Assembly: GCF_025639805.1 (NCBI RefSeq)
Contig: NZ_CP106735.1
Coordinates: forward strand, 496,001 to 560,000
From: Reichenbachiella carrageenanivorans
GTDB taxonomy: Bacteria; Bacteroidota; Bacteroidia; Cytophagales; Cyclobacteriaceae
DNA: 64,000 nucleotides
Direction: 5' to 3'
In this document: positions 9,099-19,011 of the stretch, piece after piece
Layout of the letters: each line of letters begins with the position of its first letter
Position numbering within the stretch: position 1 is the first letter of the stretch
The notes under the pieces: generated by a model
Database searches by the model: none
What the model was told of the DNA's origin: nothing
The model's input: only the letters and a program-made list of their open reading frames with translations
Program-made: the position numbers and the translations under genes

Positions 9099-10727
9099 CT
9101 ACTGTAGAAAGGGACCTCTCAGATTGTCGATATAGTATACCATACCTGTGGCATCTAAATCTGTGTCTGGTTGTCCGAAAAACATATACACTCTTTTATA
9201 ATCTGTCTGAGGTACTACATTTGAGAAATCGATTTCATATTCCACCCATTTCCCATAGTTGGCAATATCTACATCTACAAACAGACTGACTTGGCCTGCA
9301 CCTAAGCCATTCTCATTTCTTAGAATAATTGTGAATCGGTTGTTCGTCACTATTTTGCCTGGATCCTCTACTAAAGCCCAAAACTTAAAATCACCGTAAT
9401 TGTCTATGTCGATGAGATCTGGCAGTAAAAAGTTCATGAACGAAAATGTCCCCTCTGCTTTCACAAATTTCCCCACAGTAGCATTTGTATTGATTCCTGT
9501 CACATTTGGATTGCTCACCACTGTATGCGTACCTACCGACACGACATCCAAGGTGGCCAAATTACTCACGGCTACATATTCATAATAGGTCTCTGTAAAC
9601 TTCACGACCACTTCGATTGTGTCGATAAATCCTCCATTCTCCGAAGTCACCGTTACGATGGCTGTTCCCTCGCCTACGGCTGTGATCAACCCTGATGCTG
9701 AGACGGAAACTACTGAATTATCGTCTACCGACCAGTTCACGTTCTGATTAGACGCATCTACTGGCATCAGTTCGGCACTGAGCTGTAAGGATTCGCCTAC
9801 GGCTCTAAATTCCACATTTGTCTGATCGGGCATTATCTTAACACCCGTCACCAATATAGGAGCTGAAACATCAACATTCATTGAATTGGATGTGAACGAA
9901 CCATTAGATACTGAGATGGTAGTGACTCCGATAGCTTCCGCCTTAACCACGCCATGTTCGTCTATGGTCACCACATTTTCATTGGCCGAAGTCCATACCC
10001 AAGTCGTGTCATTCGCATTATCGGGTGTATAGCTGATCTCAACACTAGTCTCATTTCCTTCTTTTAGGTATAAAGTGGAAGGAGATATAATCAGAGAAGT
10101 GAGTTTGACCAGCGGATGTACAGTCACACTTGCAGATGCTGTGATGTCGTCATTGTTGTAGTTTTTCACTGTAGCCACAATCTGAGTCTCCCCTACGGAC
10201 ACTCCTGTGATCGTACCATCTTCAGCTACAGTAGCTATCGATGGGTCTTCCGAACTCCATGCGACCAAACCTAAGCTATCTACCGCTGCGGGTAGTGTGT
10301 TTGCGGCTATTTTTCCTTGTTTGCCACTTGCTATATCGATCACTTGGGGGCTTACCGAGATGCTCTCTACATAGATGTCTTGATCGGTGACCACTACATA
10401 GGAGGAGTCTATCCAGTCCAGATGGACTGATTTGGCATAAACAACGGCTAGCCCGTTTTTCTTAGCGATTACTTTTCCGTCAGCCCCTAGCTCTACAAAC
10501 TCCTTTGAGGATTCTGACAGAGACCATTCAACCTCTTCGCTGATGCCATTTGGCAAGCTATATGCTTCGAATTGTATGGTGTCATCTACAGCCATAGTCA
10601 CGGGTGTTTGCCATGGGCTGATGCTAATAGATCGATCGTCCGATTGAACAGACTCGTCTGTGTAGCACCCATTGAAGATCACCATACAGAACACTAGGCC
10701 AAGGGTAGTTTTAATCATGTTTTTCAT
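9099..10727 (-). CDS. Surface lipoprotein with BIG2 Ig-like repeats and a C-terminal YYxxxxxGP module
   Basis: The 542-residue protein has a lipoprotein signal (lipobox FNGC, Cys21). Four Ig-like group 2 (BIG2) repeats follow at about 33-110, 115-200, 205-290 and 295-378, recognisable by VVWSS, WTSANENVVTID, GVVKAEAIG and GLITAVGEGTAIV-type strands. The last 155 residues are one copy of the module that ends YYIDNLRGP, shared with the proteins at 1-2469 and 4052-5377. A SusE/F-like or surface glycan-binding role is likely: the BIG2 domains act as a stalk and the tip module faces the polymer. It directly follows the GH29 gene (22-bp gap). The binding function is inferred. Confidence 0.8.
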   Translation of the reverse strand: MKNMIKTTLGLVFCMVIFNGCYTDESVQSDDRSISISPWQTPVTMAVDDTIQFEAYSLPNGISEEVEWSLSESSKEFVELGADGKVIAKKNGLAVVYAKSVHLDWIDSSYVVVTDQDIYVESISVSPQVIDIASGKQGKIAANTLPAAVDSLGLVAWSSEDPSIATVAEDGTITGVSVGETQIVATVKNYNNDDITASASVTVHPLVKLTSLIISPSTLYLKEGNETSVEISYTPDNANDTTWVWTSANENVVTIDEHGVVKAEAIGVTTISVSNGSFTSNSMNVDVSAPILVTGVKIMPDQTNVEFRAVGESLQLSAELMPVDASNQNVNWSVDDNSVVSVSASGLITAVGEGTAIVTVTSENGGFIDTIEVVVKFTETYYEYVAVSNLATLDVVSVGTHTVVSNPNVTGINTNATVGKFVKAEGTFSFMNFLLPDLIDIDNYGDFKFWALVEDPGKIVTNNRFTIILRNENGLGAGQVSLFVDVDIANYGKWVEYEIDFSNVVPQTDYKRVYMFFGQPDTDLDATGMVYYIDNLRGPFLQ

Positions 10728-10749
10728 ATCATTTGTATTAGTGTTGAGC

Positions 10750-12579
10750 TCACATTTCTACTGGATTCAGTATCACTTTCGATAACTTGATCCATCCCGT
10801 TTCATCTTTGTCATTCAAAGAAATACTCACAGTATGTTTGCCAGATTCATCAAATTTTATCACCCCTATTTTTCTGGTTTTAAAAACGGTCATTCTTCTG
10901 GTTTCATCCTGACCCACTACTCGGTCTATATTTCCACTGAAGGTTGGTACAAAGTGATAATTAACATCATCGATTGATAAACGTCCTTCTTGCAAGTCAG
11001 ATGACTGATCGCAGGCATAATTGATTTCTATAGTATATAGTCCTGGCTTCGGCACTTGAATCGTCCATTGTGCCTGACTTCCTTTTTCTTTCCAGTTGGT
11101 CAGGGTGGCTACGGAGTGCCAATCACCAAAAATCTCCATCCAACGCTCCTCGCCCTGTTCTGCCCCAGAAACGACTGCTTCATGTGGGTACAAAATATTC
11201 GATACCCCAGAAGATAGCATTTTGTCTTTCTGGAAAGTGAGTCCGTCGTTTTCGTGTTCCAGCACAATCACAGAAGCAATGGCTTCGTGTTTGGCTATGG
11301 GTACCATCAAACAAGAGGCTCTGGTCAATTGCTTAAATTCTACAGGTTCATCGTTATCGAGAAAATAAGCCTTGCTGACTCCTCCAGTGATCGAAGGCAA
11401 CCAAACGCGACCATCGTCTGGCCATTCTTTGATGAAAATATAGGTTTTGTCCTTGGATCGAGTAGCTCCAAGCCCACTCTGACCACCTATGTCTACTGGC
11501 ACAGTTTGATAAATGGCTTCTTCATGGTTTTTGATCCAATCGCCTGCATTTCTCAGAATCTCTGACGACATCTCAGGAACGGTACCCTGACCAGTAGGGC
11601 CTATATTGAACATATAGTTTCCTCCTTTGGTGATGACGTTGATCAATCTATGGACGATCTCTTCGGGGGTCTTCCAGTTGATATCCAATTTGCTATACGC
11701 CCAGGTGTTGTTGTGGGTATCTGGTGTCTCCCAGAGACCACCCAAAGGCTTATTTGGAATCTGATTGTCACCCATTGAGACAAAGTCACCCAACCCTTGT
11801 CCTATTCGGCTGTTGATAAGGCAATTGGGCTGGTATTTTTCTACCATATCCTTGATCTGAAGAACCTGAGATTCTTTAATTGGTCCTGGCGTATCGAAAA
11901 ATATACAACCAATTTCACCATAGTTAGTTAGCAGCTCCTTGATTTGCGGTAGCGCCTTCTTTTTCAAATATTTATCGAAATCAGCCTCTTCCCAATTATA
12001 GTCCCAAGTATTTCCGTATCCATTTTTCTCTGTCCAATCCTGCGTTTGCGAATAATAGAACCCAAATTTCAACCCTTTGGCACGAGCCGCTTCGGCTAGT
12101 TCTTTCACGATGTCCCTTTTGAATGGCGTTGCATCCATCACGTCGAAATCGCTCGCTTTAGTATCGAAGAGGGCAAATCCGTCGTGATGCTTGGCAGTGA
12201 TCACCAAATATTTCATACCTGCATCTACTGCTAGCTGCGCTATTGCATCTGCGTCGAAATCGACAGGGTTGAATTGAGCAGACATTTTTTTATACTCAAC
12301 TGTGGGAATTTGTGCTCGCTTCATGATCCACTCATTGATCCCAAAATAATGCTCGCCCTGCCACTCACCAGCCAAGTCAGAGTATAGTCCCCAATGTATA
12401 AACATAGCAAACTTGGCCTGTTGATACCATTTGTAATCTTTCTTGAGGTAGTTGGCTTCTTTCACATTTCTTTCTCCCCATAATTCATCCATGCCCTTCT
12501 CACTTTTATTCTGAGCCGTGGCCAAGCCTCCTGCCAATAGGAGTACAATTGTGATATATCTTTTCATTATCAGTTTCAT
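10750..12579 (-). CDS. GH29 alpha-L-fucosidase
   Basis: The enzyme hydrolyses terminal alpha-L-fucose. The 609-residue protein has a signal peptide; an alternative start at Met5 (12567) gives a tidier one. Visible GH29 landmarks are FAMFIHWG (57-64), KHHDGF (130-135), KRDIVKEL (154-161), FGFYYS (172-177) and the nucleophile strand CIFFDTPG with Asp229. A beta-sandwich of about 110 residues at the C-terminus (around 490-605) is typical of the family's accessory domain. It follows the SusD gene by 5 bp and is probably periplasmic or surface-exposed. The released L-fucose would feed FucP and the oxidative pathway encoded further upstream in the same locus. Confidence 0.95.
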   Translation of the reverse strand: MKLIMKRYITIVLLLAGGLATAQNKSEKGMDELWGERNVKEANYLKKDYKWYQQAKFAMFIHWGLYSDLAGEWQGEHYFGINEWIMKRAQIPTVEYKKMSAQFNPVDFDADAIAQLAVDAGMKYLVITAKHHDGFALFDTKASDFDVMDATPFKRDIVKELAEAARAKGLKFGFYYSQTQDWTEKNGYGNTWDYNWEEADFDKYLKKKALPQIKELLTNYGEIGCIFFDTPGPIKESQVLQIKDMVEKYQPNCLINSRIGQGLGDFVSMGDNQIPNKPLGGLWETPDTHNNTWAYSKLDINWKTPEEIVHRLINVITKGGNYMFNIGPTGQGTVPEMSSEILRNAGDWIKNHEEAIYQTVPVDIGGQSGLGATRSKDKTYIFIKEWPDDGRVWLPSITGGVSKAYFLDNDEPVEFKQLTRASCLMVPIAKHEAIASVIVLEHENDGLTFQKDKMLSSGVSNILYPHEAVVSGAEQGEERWMEIFGDWHSVATLTNWKEKGSQAQWTIQVPKPGLYTIEINYACDQSSDLQEGRLSIDDVNYHFVPTFSGNIDRVVGQDETRRMTVFKTRKIGVIKFDESGKHTVSISLNDKDETGWIKLSKVILNPVEM

Positions 12580-12584
12580 ATTAA

Positions 12585-14225
12585 TTAGTATCCATCATTT
12601 TGAACCCAAGATTTATTCAGCGTCATTTCGTCTACGGGTATTGGCCATAGATGCTCATGCGCTGGGTAGGTCGTTACAGGAGCGTTGACCAGTATGTCGT
12701 TGATTACAGTAGCTCCGAGATAGTCTGGGTTATCTGAAGAACTGTAATAAACGTCACGAGTATTCGACTCTTCTAGGAGTCGGTTGGTTCGAATCAAATC
12801 AAACTTTCTTTTGCATTCGGCATGTAATTCCACCCTTCTTTCTTGCCAGACTACTTTCTTGAATCCTTCGTAATCCAAACCCAGAGGAAGATCTCCCAGG
12901 CCTGCTCTATTTCTTAACCTATTGATTTGTGCATAGGCTTGTGCCGTAGGCGCACCATTGACTTCGTTGACTGCCTCAGCGTATATCAGCAAGGCATCGG
13001 CCACTCTGTACAAGACAATGTTGTTTTCTCCATCGTTGTCTATCACACCATCATTACCATTATAGATGGCTGGATCTGCCCATTTTCTAAATACTGGATT
13101 GGTATATCCTGTACTACCATCTGCCATGGTAGTTTTTGAGAGTAGTCCCCACTCTTTTCTTTCATCACCTGCTTCGAATGTTCTGAAAAAGTCAGGCGTT
13201 GGGATATAAAACCCACGTTTTCCTCCACTGAGTGGCGATGAGTTTACTTCTGGCGAATTTCCCCAAAACAAGTTCTGACGAGCCATCAACACTTCACTCA
13301 CCAAATACAAACCTTCTCCTTCTGCACCAATCCCCATTCCGGCAAGGTTTCCAAACTCAACTAATGATTCTGAAGAAAAAGCTTCGAGCCATGGGCGAGC
13401 ATAAGCTGGCTCAGTGCCAATAAAGGATGTGTGAATATCGAATCCATCAGGATTTTGAATGACTTCCCATGCCGCATCTTGTGCTAGCTCATAGTATTTG
13501 GCATCTCCTTGTACCATCTGTCCTTGGGAGGTTCTCCTCCACCCAGCTCTGGTCAGGTAGACTTCGGCCAGCACCACTTTGGCCGACCATTTAGTCATTC
13601 GGCCGATATCATCTCCTGTATAAGAACCAGGAAGAAGATCTGCGGCTTCGATCAAATCAGGAATAATCACTTGTTCATATACCTCTTCTACAGACTGTCT
13701 TTCGGCTACTTTGATAGCGGTAAGGCTATTGACAGACTCTAAAAAAATAGGCTGATCTCCCCACATACGAACCAAATGGTAGTAATAAAGTGCTCGCATA
13801 AACAAGGCTTCTCCAATGATTGGAGCTTTCTCCTCTTCTGATATCTCAGTTATAGCACTAATCAAATCGATCGCATTATTGGCATCGGCTACTCCTTGCC
13901 ACAGGGGTCCCCATACACCTGTATACATAAACTGCTCGGTAGCAGTCAAAGTGTGAGTCACATAGGGAGCCACCACAGTAGAATATAATTCTTGAGGAGC
14001 CATATTGTCGGTGCCAATTTCCCAAAGCGGCATCCATCGCGCATAAAGTTTGGTCCCTTCCGTCCAATTTTCATATGCTGCAAATACTAGTTTTTCGGCT
14101 CCTTCTACTGTGTGTGGAATATCGTCTACTGTAAGTAAATTTTTAGGGTTTTCCTCAAGAAAATCCTGACATCCTACCGAAATGGCTAAACACAAAAGCA
14201 GTGTAATTTTTGAAAATACTTTCAT
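12585..14225 (-). CDS. SusD/RagB-family glycan-binding lipoprotein
   Basis: This 546-residue lipoprotein (lipobox SVGC, Cys19) starts with the usual SusD sequence after the cysteine (QDFLEENP). It carries tetratricopeptide-like helices (for example GEALFMRALYYYHLVRMWGD) and the C-terminal IPVDEMTLNKSWVQNDGY ending typical of the RagB/SusD family. It forms the lid of the SusC pore encoded 11 bp upstream and captures oligosaccharides at the outer membrane. It is one of three SusD-like proteins in the window and the only one of the classical RagB/SusD type. The other two are more like SusD_RagB_2-type proteins. Substrate is inferred from context to be a fucose-containing glycan. Confidence 0.95.
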   Translation of the reverse strand: MKVFSKITLLLCLAISVGCQDFLEENPKNLLTVDDIPHTVEGAEKLVFAAYENWTEGTKLYARWMPLWEIGTDNMAPQELYSTVVAPYVTHTLTATEQFMYTGVWGPLWQGVADANNAIDLISAITEISEEEKAPIIGEALFMRALYYYHLVRMWGDQPIFLESVNSLTAIKVAERQSVEEVYEQVIIPDLIEAADLLPGSYTGDDIGRMTKWSAKVVLAEVYLTRAGWRRTSQGQMVQGDAKYYELAQDAAWEVIQNPDGFDIHTSFIGTEPAYARPWLEAFSSESLVEFGNLAGMGIGAEGEGLYLVSEVLMARQNLFWGNSPEVNSSPLSGGKRGFYIPTPDFFRTFEAGDERKEWGLLSKTTMADGSTGYTNPVFRKWADPAIYNGNDGVIDNDGENNIVLYRVADALLIYAEAVNEVNGAPTAQAYAQINRLRNRAGLGDLPLGLDYEGFKKVVWQERRVELHAECKRKFDLIRTNRLLEESNTRDVYYSSSDNPDYLGATVINDILVNAPVTTYPAHEHLWPIPVDEMTLNKSWVQNDGY

Positions 14226-14236
14226 AATTGATTTCT

Positions 14237-17200
14237 TTAAAAATTGAGGTTAAGTCCAAAAGTGTATGTGCGTGGCAGTGGATAAACACCGTAATCATGC
14301 CCCATAGACAAGGCGTTTGAACCAGTAAGCGACACGTCAGGATTGTACCCCTTATAACTAGTCCAAGTATATACATCGCTCATCGACACGTACACTCGGC
14401 CACTTGTAGCCCCGTTTTTCGTTCGAAATTTGTATCCCAAAGAGATGTTTTTCAATCGTATATAAGATGCATCTTCGATCACACGATCACTGAAAGGCAT
14501 ATTGTTGAAATTGTTTTGTACGAAAGGCAAAGGTTGTGTGTCGCTCGGCGATTCTGGTGTCCAGCGAGCATCGTACAAACTTTGTGGTGTGCCTGTATTG
14601 CCTTCTAGGAAGGACAGCCTCCAATAGGTCAAATTGGCCATATCTCGACCATGCTCTCCATAGAAGAAAAAACTAAAGTCAAATTTTTTGTACGTCACGG
14701 TATTGTTCAAAGACCAAACAAAATCTGGCTGTGCTCTTCCTATAATCCCTCTGTCGTCATTGGTTAATTTCCCATCTCCATCTATGTCTTTGTATTTTAC
14801 CTGACCAGGATATTTAGCTGTATTTTTATCGCTTTCTTTCCATGGTGTATAAGAAGGCAGTGTACCGTTTAGACCAGCTCTATCTGCATTAAACTTGACA
14901 GCAGATTCTTCTAAGGAGAGTCCTTGAAATTCAGCAAAATCTTCGTATTGATAAATACCATCTGAATAATATCCCCAGAATGCCCCCAGCTCTTCATCTA
15001 CTAGCAAGCGCTGTGTAGGTCCTGTAACCCACGGGTTTTGGTAACCCGCACGAAGCGAGTCCGTCAGCAAACTAGTCACCACTGTTTTGCCTACAGACAT
15101 ATTGAGTGAGGATTTCCAAGAGAAATTTTGACTTTCTATGTTTACCGTATTCAACTGCACCTCTACACCCTTGTTTTGAATCGATCCCACATTCAACAGG
15201 CCCGATGTAAATCCAGTGATGGCTGGTACTGAGGTAGACAACAACAAGTCGTCGGTGTTTTTGATATAAGCATCGACTGTCAATGTAATTAGGGAGGTGA
15301 AAACACCTAAATCTAAACCTACATTTAGTTCTGATGTTCTTTCCCATCTCAATTCATCGTTGGTGAAATTGGCCGCTCTGAATACAGACTGTTGCACTTC
15401 ATTTTGACCCAAGATCACAGATTCGGTGGTGTAGCTCTGCAGCGACTGGCCCGATTGCGTAGCTGGATTTCCTGTAGTACCATACCCAACACGCAGTTTC
15501 AACAAGTTGATAGCTGAAACGTCGAAAAAGTCTTCTTTGTCTATTTTCCAACCTACAGAACCTGCAGGGAAAAATCCCCATTTATTACCTTCCGAAAATT
15601 GAGACGCTCCATCCATTCTAAAACTAGCCGTCAGAAAATACTTCCCTTTATAGTTGAGCGATGTTCTAGCTGTTCCGGACATTAATCTTTTTCTATCCCA
15701 TTCGGAAATAGAAGGCAACTGATCCAAACCTGAACCTAGATCATAATACAATGTAGCATCCGTAGGAAAATCGGCAGCCTCCGACTGCACCCAATCGACT
15801 GTGGTCTCTCTCATAGAGAATACCAATAGGTTTTGGATACTGAGTCCCCCCACATTGGTATTGTATCTGAGAAAGTTATCGATATTCCATAGCTCATAGT
15901 TCAAGGCTCTGCTTCGTGCCCATCCCCCATTGTATCCTAGGGTGTTGATCGTTCGATCTCTATAGGAGTTGAACGTTCGTGATTGAGAGGTAAACCCGAC
16001 ACGACTCTCTACAGACAATTTTTTTGTGATACTATAAGAGGCATTCACATTTCCAATAATCGTCTTACTGGAATAATCCATAATATTACCATAGATATAA
16101 TCCAATGGAGTGTTTTGTAATTCTACAAGATCGTCGTTGGTCAAGACATTGCCACCGTCTGCCGACATCGTAGGCTGCGTACGAAGGGTATGAAAAACAA
16201 CTCCACCCTGCCCTGTCGTTCGAGAATCAAAACCTGTCGATGTATTAGCGACTTGAGACTTACTAGAAATCACAGCTAAATTGGTACCTATACTCAGTTT
16301 ATCACTTACTTCGCCATTGATATTGGCACGAAGGGATAACCGATCGTAGCCCGTCTGTGGAACGATACCATCAGACTTGTAGTAATTCAAAGAAGTAAAA
16401 TACCTGAGTTCCTTGCTTCCTCCTGACAGCGAAATATCATTATTCAAAGTATATCCTGTTTTGTAAACTTCTTTCTGCCAGTCCGTAGATTCGATTTCTC
16501 CAGCCATTGCCGCACTAGCTAATGAATCCTCGAGATTCTGACCTGCCTCCTGTCTGAGTAGCAAAAAATCATTGGCATCAATCATATTCATGAATCGATC
16601 CTTTGGGAGATCGTGTATAGAAGTAGTAGATGAGACGCTCAGCTTGGGCGTACCTACTTTTCCTTGTTTGGTAGTAATCAAAATGACACCATTGGACCCC
16701 AATGCTCCATAGATAGCCGTTGAGGATGCGTCTTTTAGGATTTGAACAGATTCGATATCAGCGGGATTCAAATCTGCAATAGCACTTAGCCTAGCGCCTC
16801 CTTCCTCTTCGAATCCATCTATGCTCGTATTGTCTAAAGGGACTCCATCGACCACATATAACGGTTGGGTATTGCCACCAATGGAATTGATTCCTCTAAT
16901 TCTGACGGTAGAAGACGCCCCTGGCTGCCCGCTATTGGAGGTCACTGTCATACCAGCTACCTGTCCCTGAAGCGCGTTTTCTACTGAGGCCTTTGTTTCA
17001 TTTTCTATTGCATCATGGCTTACACTCGAGATCGCTCCAGTGAGTGCTCCTTTTTTCTGAGAACCATAACCAATTACAACAACCTCGTCGAGGTTGTTCG
17101 CATCTTCCATCAAGGTGACATCTATGGTAGACTGCCCGTTGACAGCTACCTCTTGGGTACGATACCCGATAAACCTAAATACGAGAATATCATCTTGAGC

Positions 17201-17413
17201 CACTTCGATTGAATAGGCTCCGTCCAAATTAGAGACCGTCCCTACGGTAGTGTTCTTCACTAATATACTTGCCCCTGGCAAGGCTCCATCCGTACTTCCT
17301 ACGGTACCAGATACTGTAATGCTTTGTCCTTTTGTAGTAAATGCTAGCAGAATAAATATGGCCAGTACTAGCAGACATTGAGCATACATGCGTTCATGTA
17401 TTGTTTTTGTCAT
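14237..17413 (-). CDS. SusC/RagA-family TonB-dependent transporter (fucose locus)
   Basis: The protein has 1058 residues from the ATG at 17413 (MTKTIHERMYAQ...), which provides the signal peptide. The longer frame from 17467 adds 18 residues with no signal-like character. The order is a carboxypeptidase-regulatory-like domain (about 32-110), a TonB box-like EVVVIGYG, a plug domain with the SusC-type VRIRGINSIGG and YVVDGVPL signatures, and a 22-strand barrel ending in LNLNF. It has no STN domain, so it is not of the sigma/anti-sigma signalling kind and is probably under the LacI-type regulator. It imports oligosaccharides with the SusD partner. It is the first gene after a 194-bp gap and may have its own promoter. 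Confidence 0.96.
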   Translation of the reverse strand: MTKTIHERMYAQCLLVLAIFILLAFTTKGQSITVSGTVGSTDGALPGASILVKNTTVGTVSNLDGAYSIEVAQDDILVFRFIGYRTQEVAVNGQSTIDVTLMEDANNLDEVVVIGYGSQKKGALTGAISSVSHDAIENETKASVENALQGQVAGMTVTSNSGQPGASSTVRIRGINSIGGNTQPLYVVDGVPLDNTSIDGFEEEGGARLSAIADLNPADIESVQILKDASSTAIYGALGSNGVILITTKQGKVGTPKLSVSSTTSIHDLPKDRFMNMIDANDFLLLRQEAGQNLEDSLASAAMAGEIESTDWQKEVYKTGYTLNNDISLSGGSKELRYFTSLNYYKSDGIVPQTGYDRLSLRANINGEVSDKLSIGTNLAVISSKSQVANTSTGFDSRTTGQGGVVFHTLRTQPTMSADGGNVLTNDDLVELQNTPLDYIYGNIMDYSSKTIIGNVNASYSITKKLSVESRVGFTSQSRTFNSYRDRTINTLGYNGGWARSRALNYELWNIDNFLRYNTNVGGLSIQNLLVFSMRETTVDWVQSEAADFPTDATLYYDLGSGLDQLPSISEWDRKRLMSGTARTSLNYKGKYFLTASFRMDGASQFSEGNKWGFFPAGSVGWKIDKEDFFDVSAINLLKLRVGYGTTGNPATQSGQSLQSYTTESVILGQNEVQQSVFRAANFTNDELRWERTSELNVGLDLGVFTSLITLTVDAYIKNTDDLLLSTSVPAITGFTSGLLNVGSIQNKGVEVQLNTVNIESQNFSWKSSLNMSVGKTVVTSLLTDSLRAGYQNPWVTGPTQRLLVDEELGAFWGYYSDGIYQYEDFAEFQGLSLEESAVKFNADRAGLNGTLPSYTPWKESDKNTAKYPGQVKYKDIDGDGKLTNDDRGIIGRAQPDFVWSLNNTVTYKKFDFSFFFYGEHGRDMANLTYWRLSFLEGNTGTPQSLYDARWTPESPSDTQPLPFVQNNFNNMPFSDRVIEDASYIRLKNISLGYKFRTKNGATSGRVYVSMSDVYTWTSYKGYNPDVSLTGSNALSMGHDYGVYPLPRTYTFGLNLNF

Positions 17414-17484
17414 TGTATCATTTTTTAAAAAAATATAGTGAATTGAATAACGATAACATGCTATCAAGACTCAAACTCTAAGTC

Positions 17485-17503
17485 TAAAGTAGGCCAGACT
17501 TTA
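17485..17503. promoter_or_regulatory. Short palindrome upstream of susC
   Basis: TAAAGT and ACTTTA form 6-bp arms separated by 7 bp, 72 bp before the SusC start. The surrounding 194 bp is AT-rich, with no convincing TAnnTTTG box; the nearest on the minus strand is TAGAGTTTG, which has one base too many. It could be an operator or part of a leader structure, but 6-bp arms are common by chance. Confidence 0.2.
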
Positions 17504-17607
17504 CTGAATCTATTAGTCTAACTTTTCAAATGTTTGCTCAATTCTTACAAGATACTTAAACAACTTATTATCAATACATTACTATTAAAAACAGCATCCT
17601 TTATTTC

Positions 17608-19011
17608 TTAATTCACAGATTGGTTTAGCCCTTTGTTAGAAAATCCTAAGAGTTTTAAACTTTTAGTCTTACCATCAAATGGCTTACTTGAGTAGTAATT
17701 GGGATTGGAAGTGATCTGTCCTTTGCCTTCTTTAGATTGGATATAGAAAACAGGCATAGCCCCCTGAACTGGCTGGCTATAAAGAGTGATCACAGCCTTC
17801 GAGTCTGTAGATACCCTGACTTGCCCATCGACTATAACATAGCTCAATTTTTTTATATCGGATTCCTTTCTCTTGCCTGGCTGAGGAGTTGAATAAGCAG
17901 ATAGGTTATACCTATCAGTCTTTTCTTTGATTTCATCAACTGAATTTCCAACTACAAAGAAGTAACGAAAAGTCATAGACTTGCCTGAGGTCAGGCTATT
18001 TCCCACTCGTTTGATAATCGAAAACACGTGGTAGTCACGGTTTTTTACCGAGCCAGCTGTACCGTACCTCATAATGTCTGGCAGACGACTCTCATCTACA
18101 GGATATACGAGACCCAATGCAGGCGCATCGCCTGCGGCATCGGATGAAAAAGCAACCCAACCTCCTGTATCTCTAGTTTTGATAGACTTGCCCTCTCCAA
18201 ATTGCGCTTGAACCATCTCAAAGCCTTGTTTTGGATTGGATATAAACAAGTGCTGAAGGGATGATTCTCTGACTCCTCCCCAAGGCACATTCAGGTGGTT
18301 GAGTGTATCACTTCCAAAATTGTATAACATACAATCCACTTGGATGATACCATCTCCTTTGTTGGTGTACCGAGTATAATACAAGAGTCGCGAGGTATAC
18401 CCCGTCCGCTCGTTGTCGTCGGTATGTGCTTGCAACCCCCAGTTGATGGTTGTGTATTGTTCTTTTTCGGCATCATAGTAAGCAGCCAACTGTGGAGAGT
18501 AAAAAGGGTGTGTTTGCTCTGGTGTTTTTAAATAAACTCCCGCTTGATGGATAAAATACTTTCTACCACTTTTGGCGTCGTTTAGTTGATTGTCGGTCGC
18601 TACCATTTGCCAAACGTCGTCTACCCAAGGCGCATAGGCAGGCCCTCCCCCATTTTTAGCAAGCTTTGATTCGCCATTTCTCCACTGAGGCGGGACAGAC
18701 TCTCCAAAACTACCTCTGAAAGAATAAACCTGACCTCCTTTCCCTATTCTCATCTGATAAGATGAACTCGCATTCTTCTTACTGTCAAATTTTAGTTGAG
18801 CATCAAAGACTAAACTATCTGAAAAGTAATCAGAAACGAACCATTCTGAGTCTGTTGGAGTATAAGTCTTAGAAAACTGAAAATCACCCTTGCTTGCCCC
18901 AGGGTATCCAAGCTCAAACACATCGGTCAGCTTATCATCGTATAACGATAGCTCTTGTGCCCATACTTGGGCGCCTAATGCTAAGAGGACTACAGTAAGA
19001 ATAATACTCAT
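17608..19011 (-). CDS. Unrecognised secreted protein translationally coupled to the sulfatase
   Basis: The start at 19011 forms a 4-bp ATGA overlap with the sulfatase stop and gives an ideal signal peptide (MSIILTVVLLALGAQVWAQ). Earlier in-frame starts lie inside the sulfatase gene. The mature protein (about 450 residues) is beta-rich and its family is not recognised. Visible clusters include PPQWRNGES, GGGPAYAPWVDD, a WGLQAHTDDNERTGY stretch, a WGGVRESS turn and a late FRYFFVVGN strand. The whole looks like a large beta-sandwich followed by a smaller C-terminal beta domain. Tight coupling to a sulfatase suggests action on, or binding of, the same sulfated fucose polymer. Candidate novel lyase or glycan-binding protein. 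Confidence 0.7.
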   Translation of the reverse strand: MSIILTVVLLALGAQVWAQELSLYDDKLTDVFELGYPGASKGDFQFSKTYTPTDSEWFVSDYFSDSLVFDAQLKFDSKKNASSSYQMRIGKGGQVYSFRGSFGESVPPQWRNGESKLAKNGGGPAYAPWVDDVWQMVATDNQLNDAKSGRKYFIHQAGVYLKTPEQTHPFYSPQLAAYYDAEKEQYTTINWGLQAHTDDNERTGYTSRLLYYTRYTNKGDGIIQVDCMLYNFGSDTLNHLNVPWGGVRESSLQHLFISNPKQGFEMVQAQFGEGKSIKTRDTGGWVAFSSDAAGDAPALGLVYPVDESRLPDIMRYGTAGSVKNRDYHVFSIIKRVGNSLTSGKSMTFRYFFVVGNSVDEIKEKTDRYNLSAYSTPQPGKRKESDIKKLSYVIVDGQVRVSTDSKAVITLYSQPVQGAMPVFYIQSKEGKGQITSNPNYYSSKPFDGKTKSLKLLGFSNKGLNQSVN

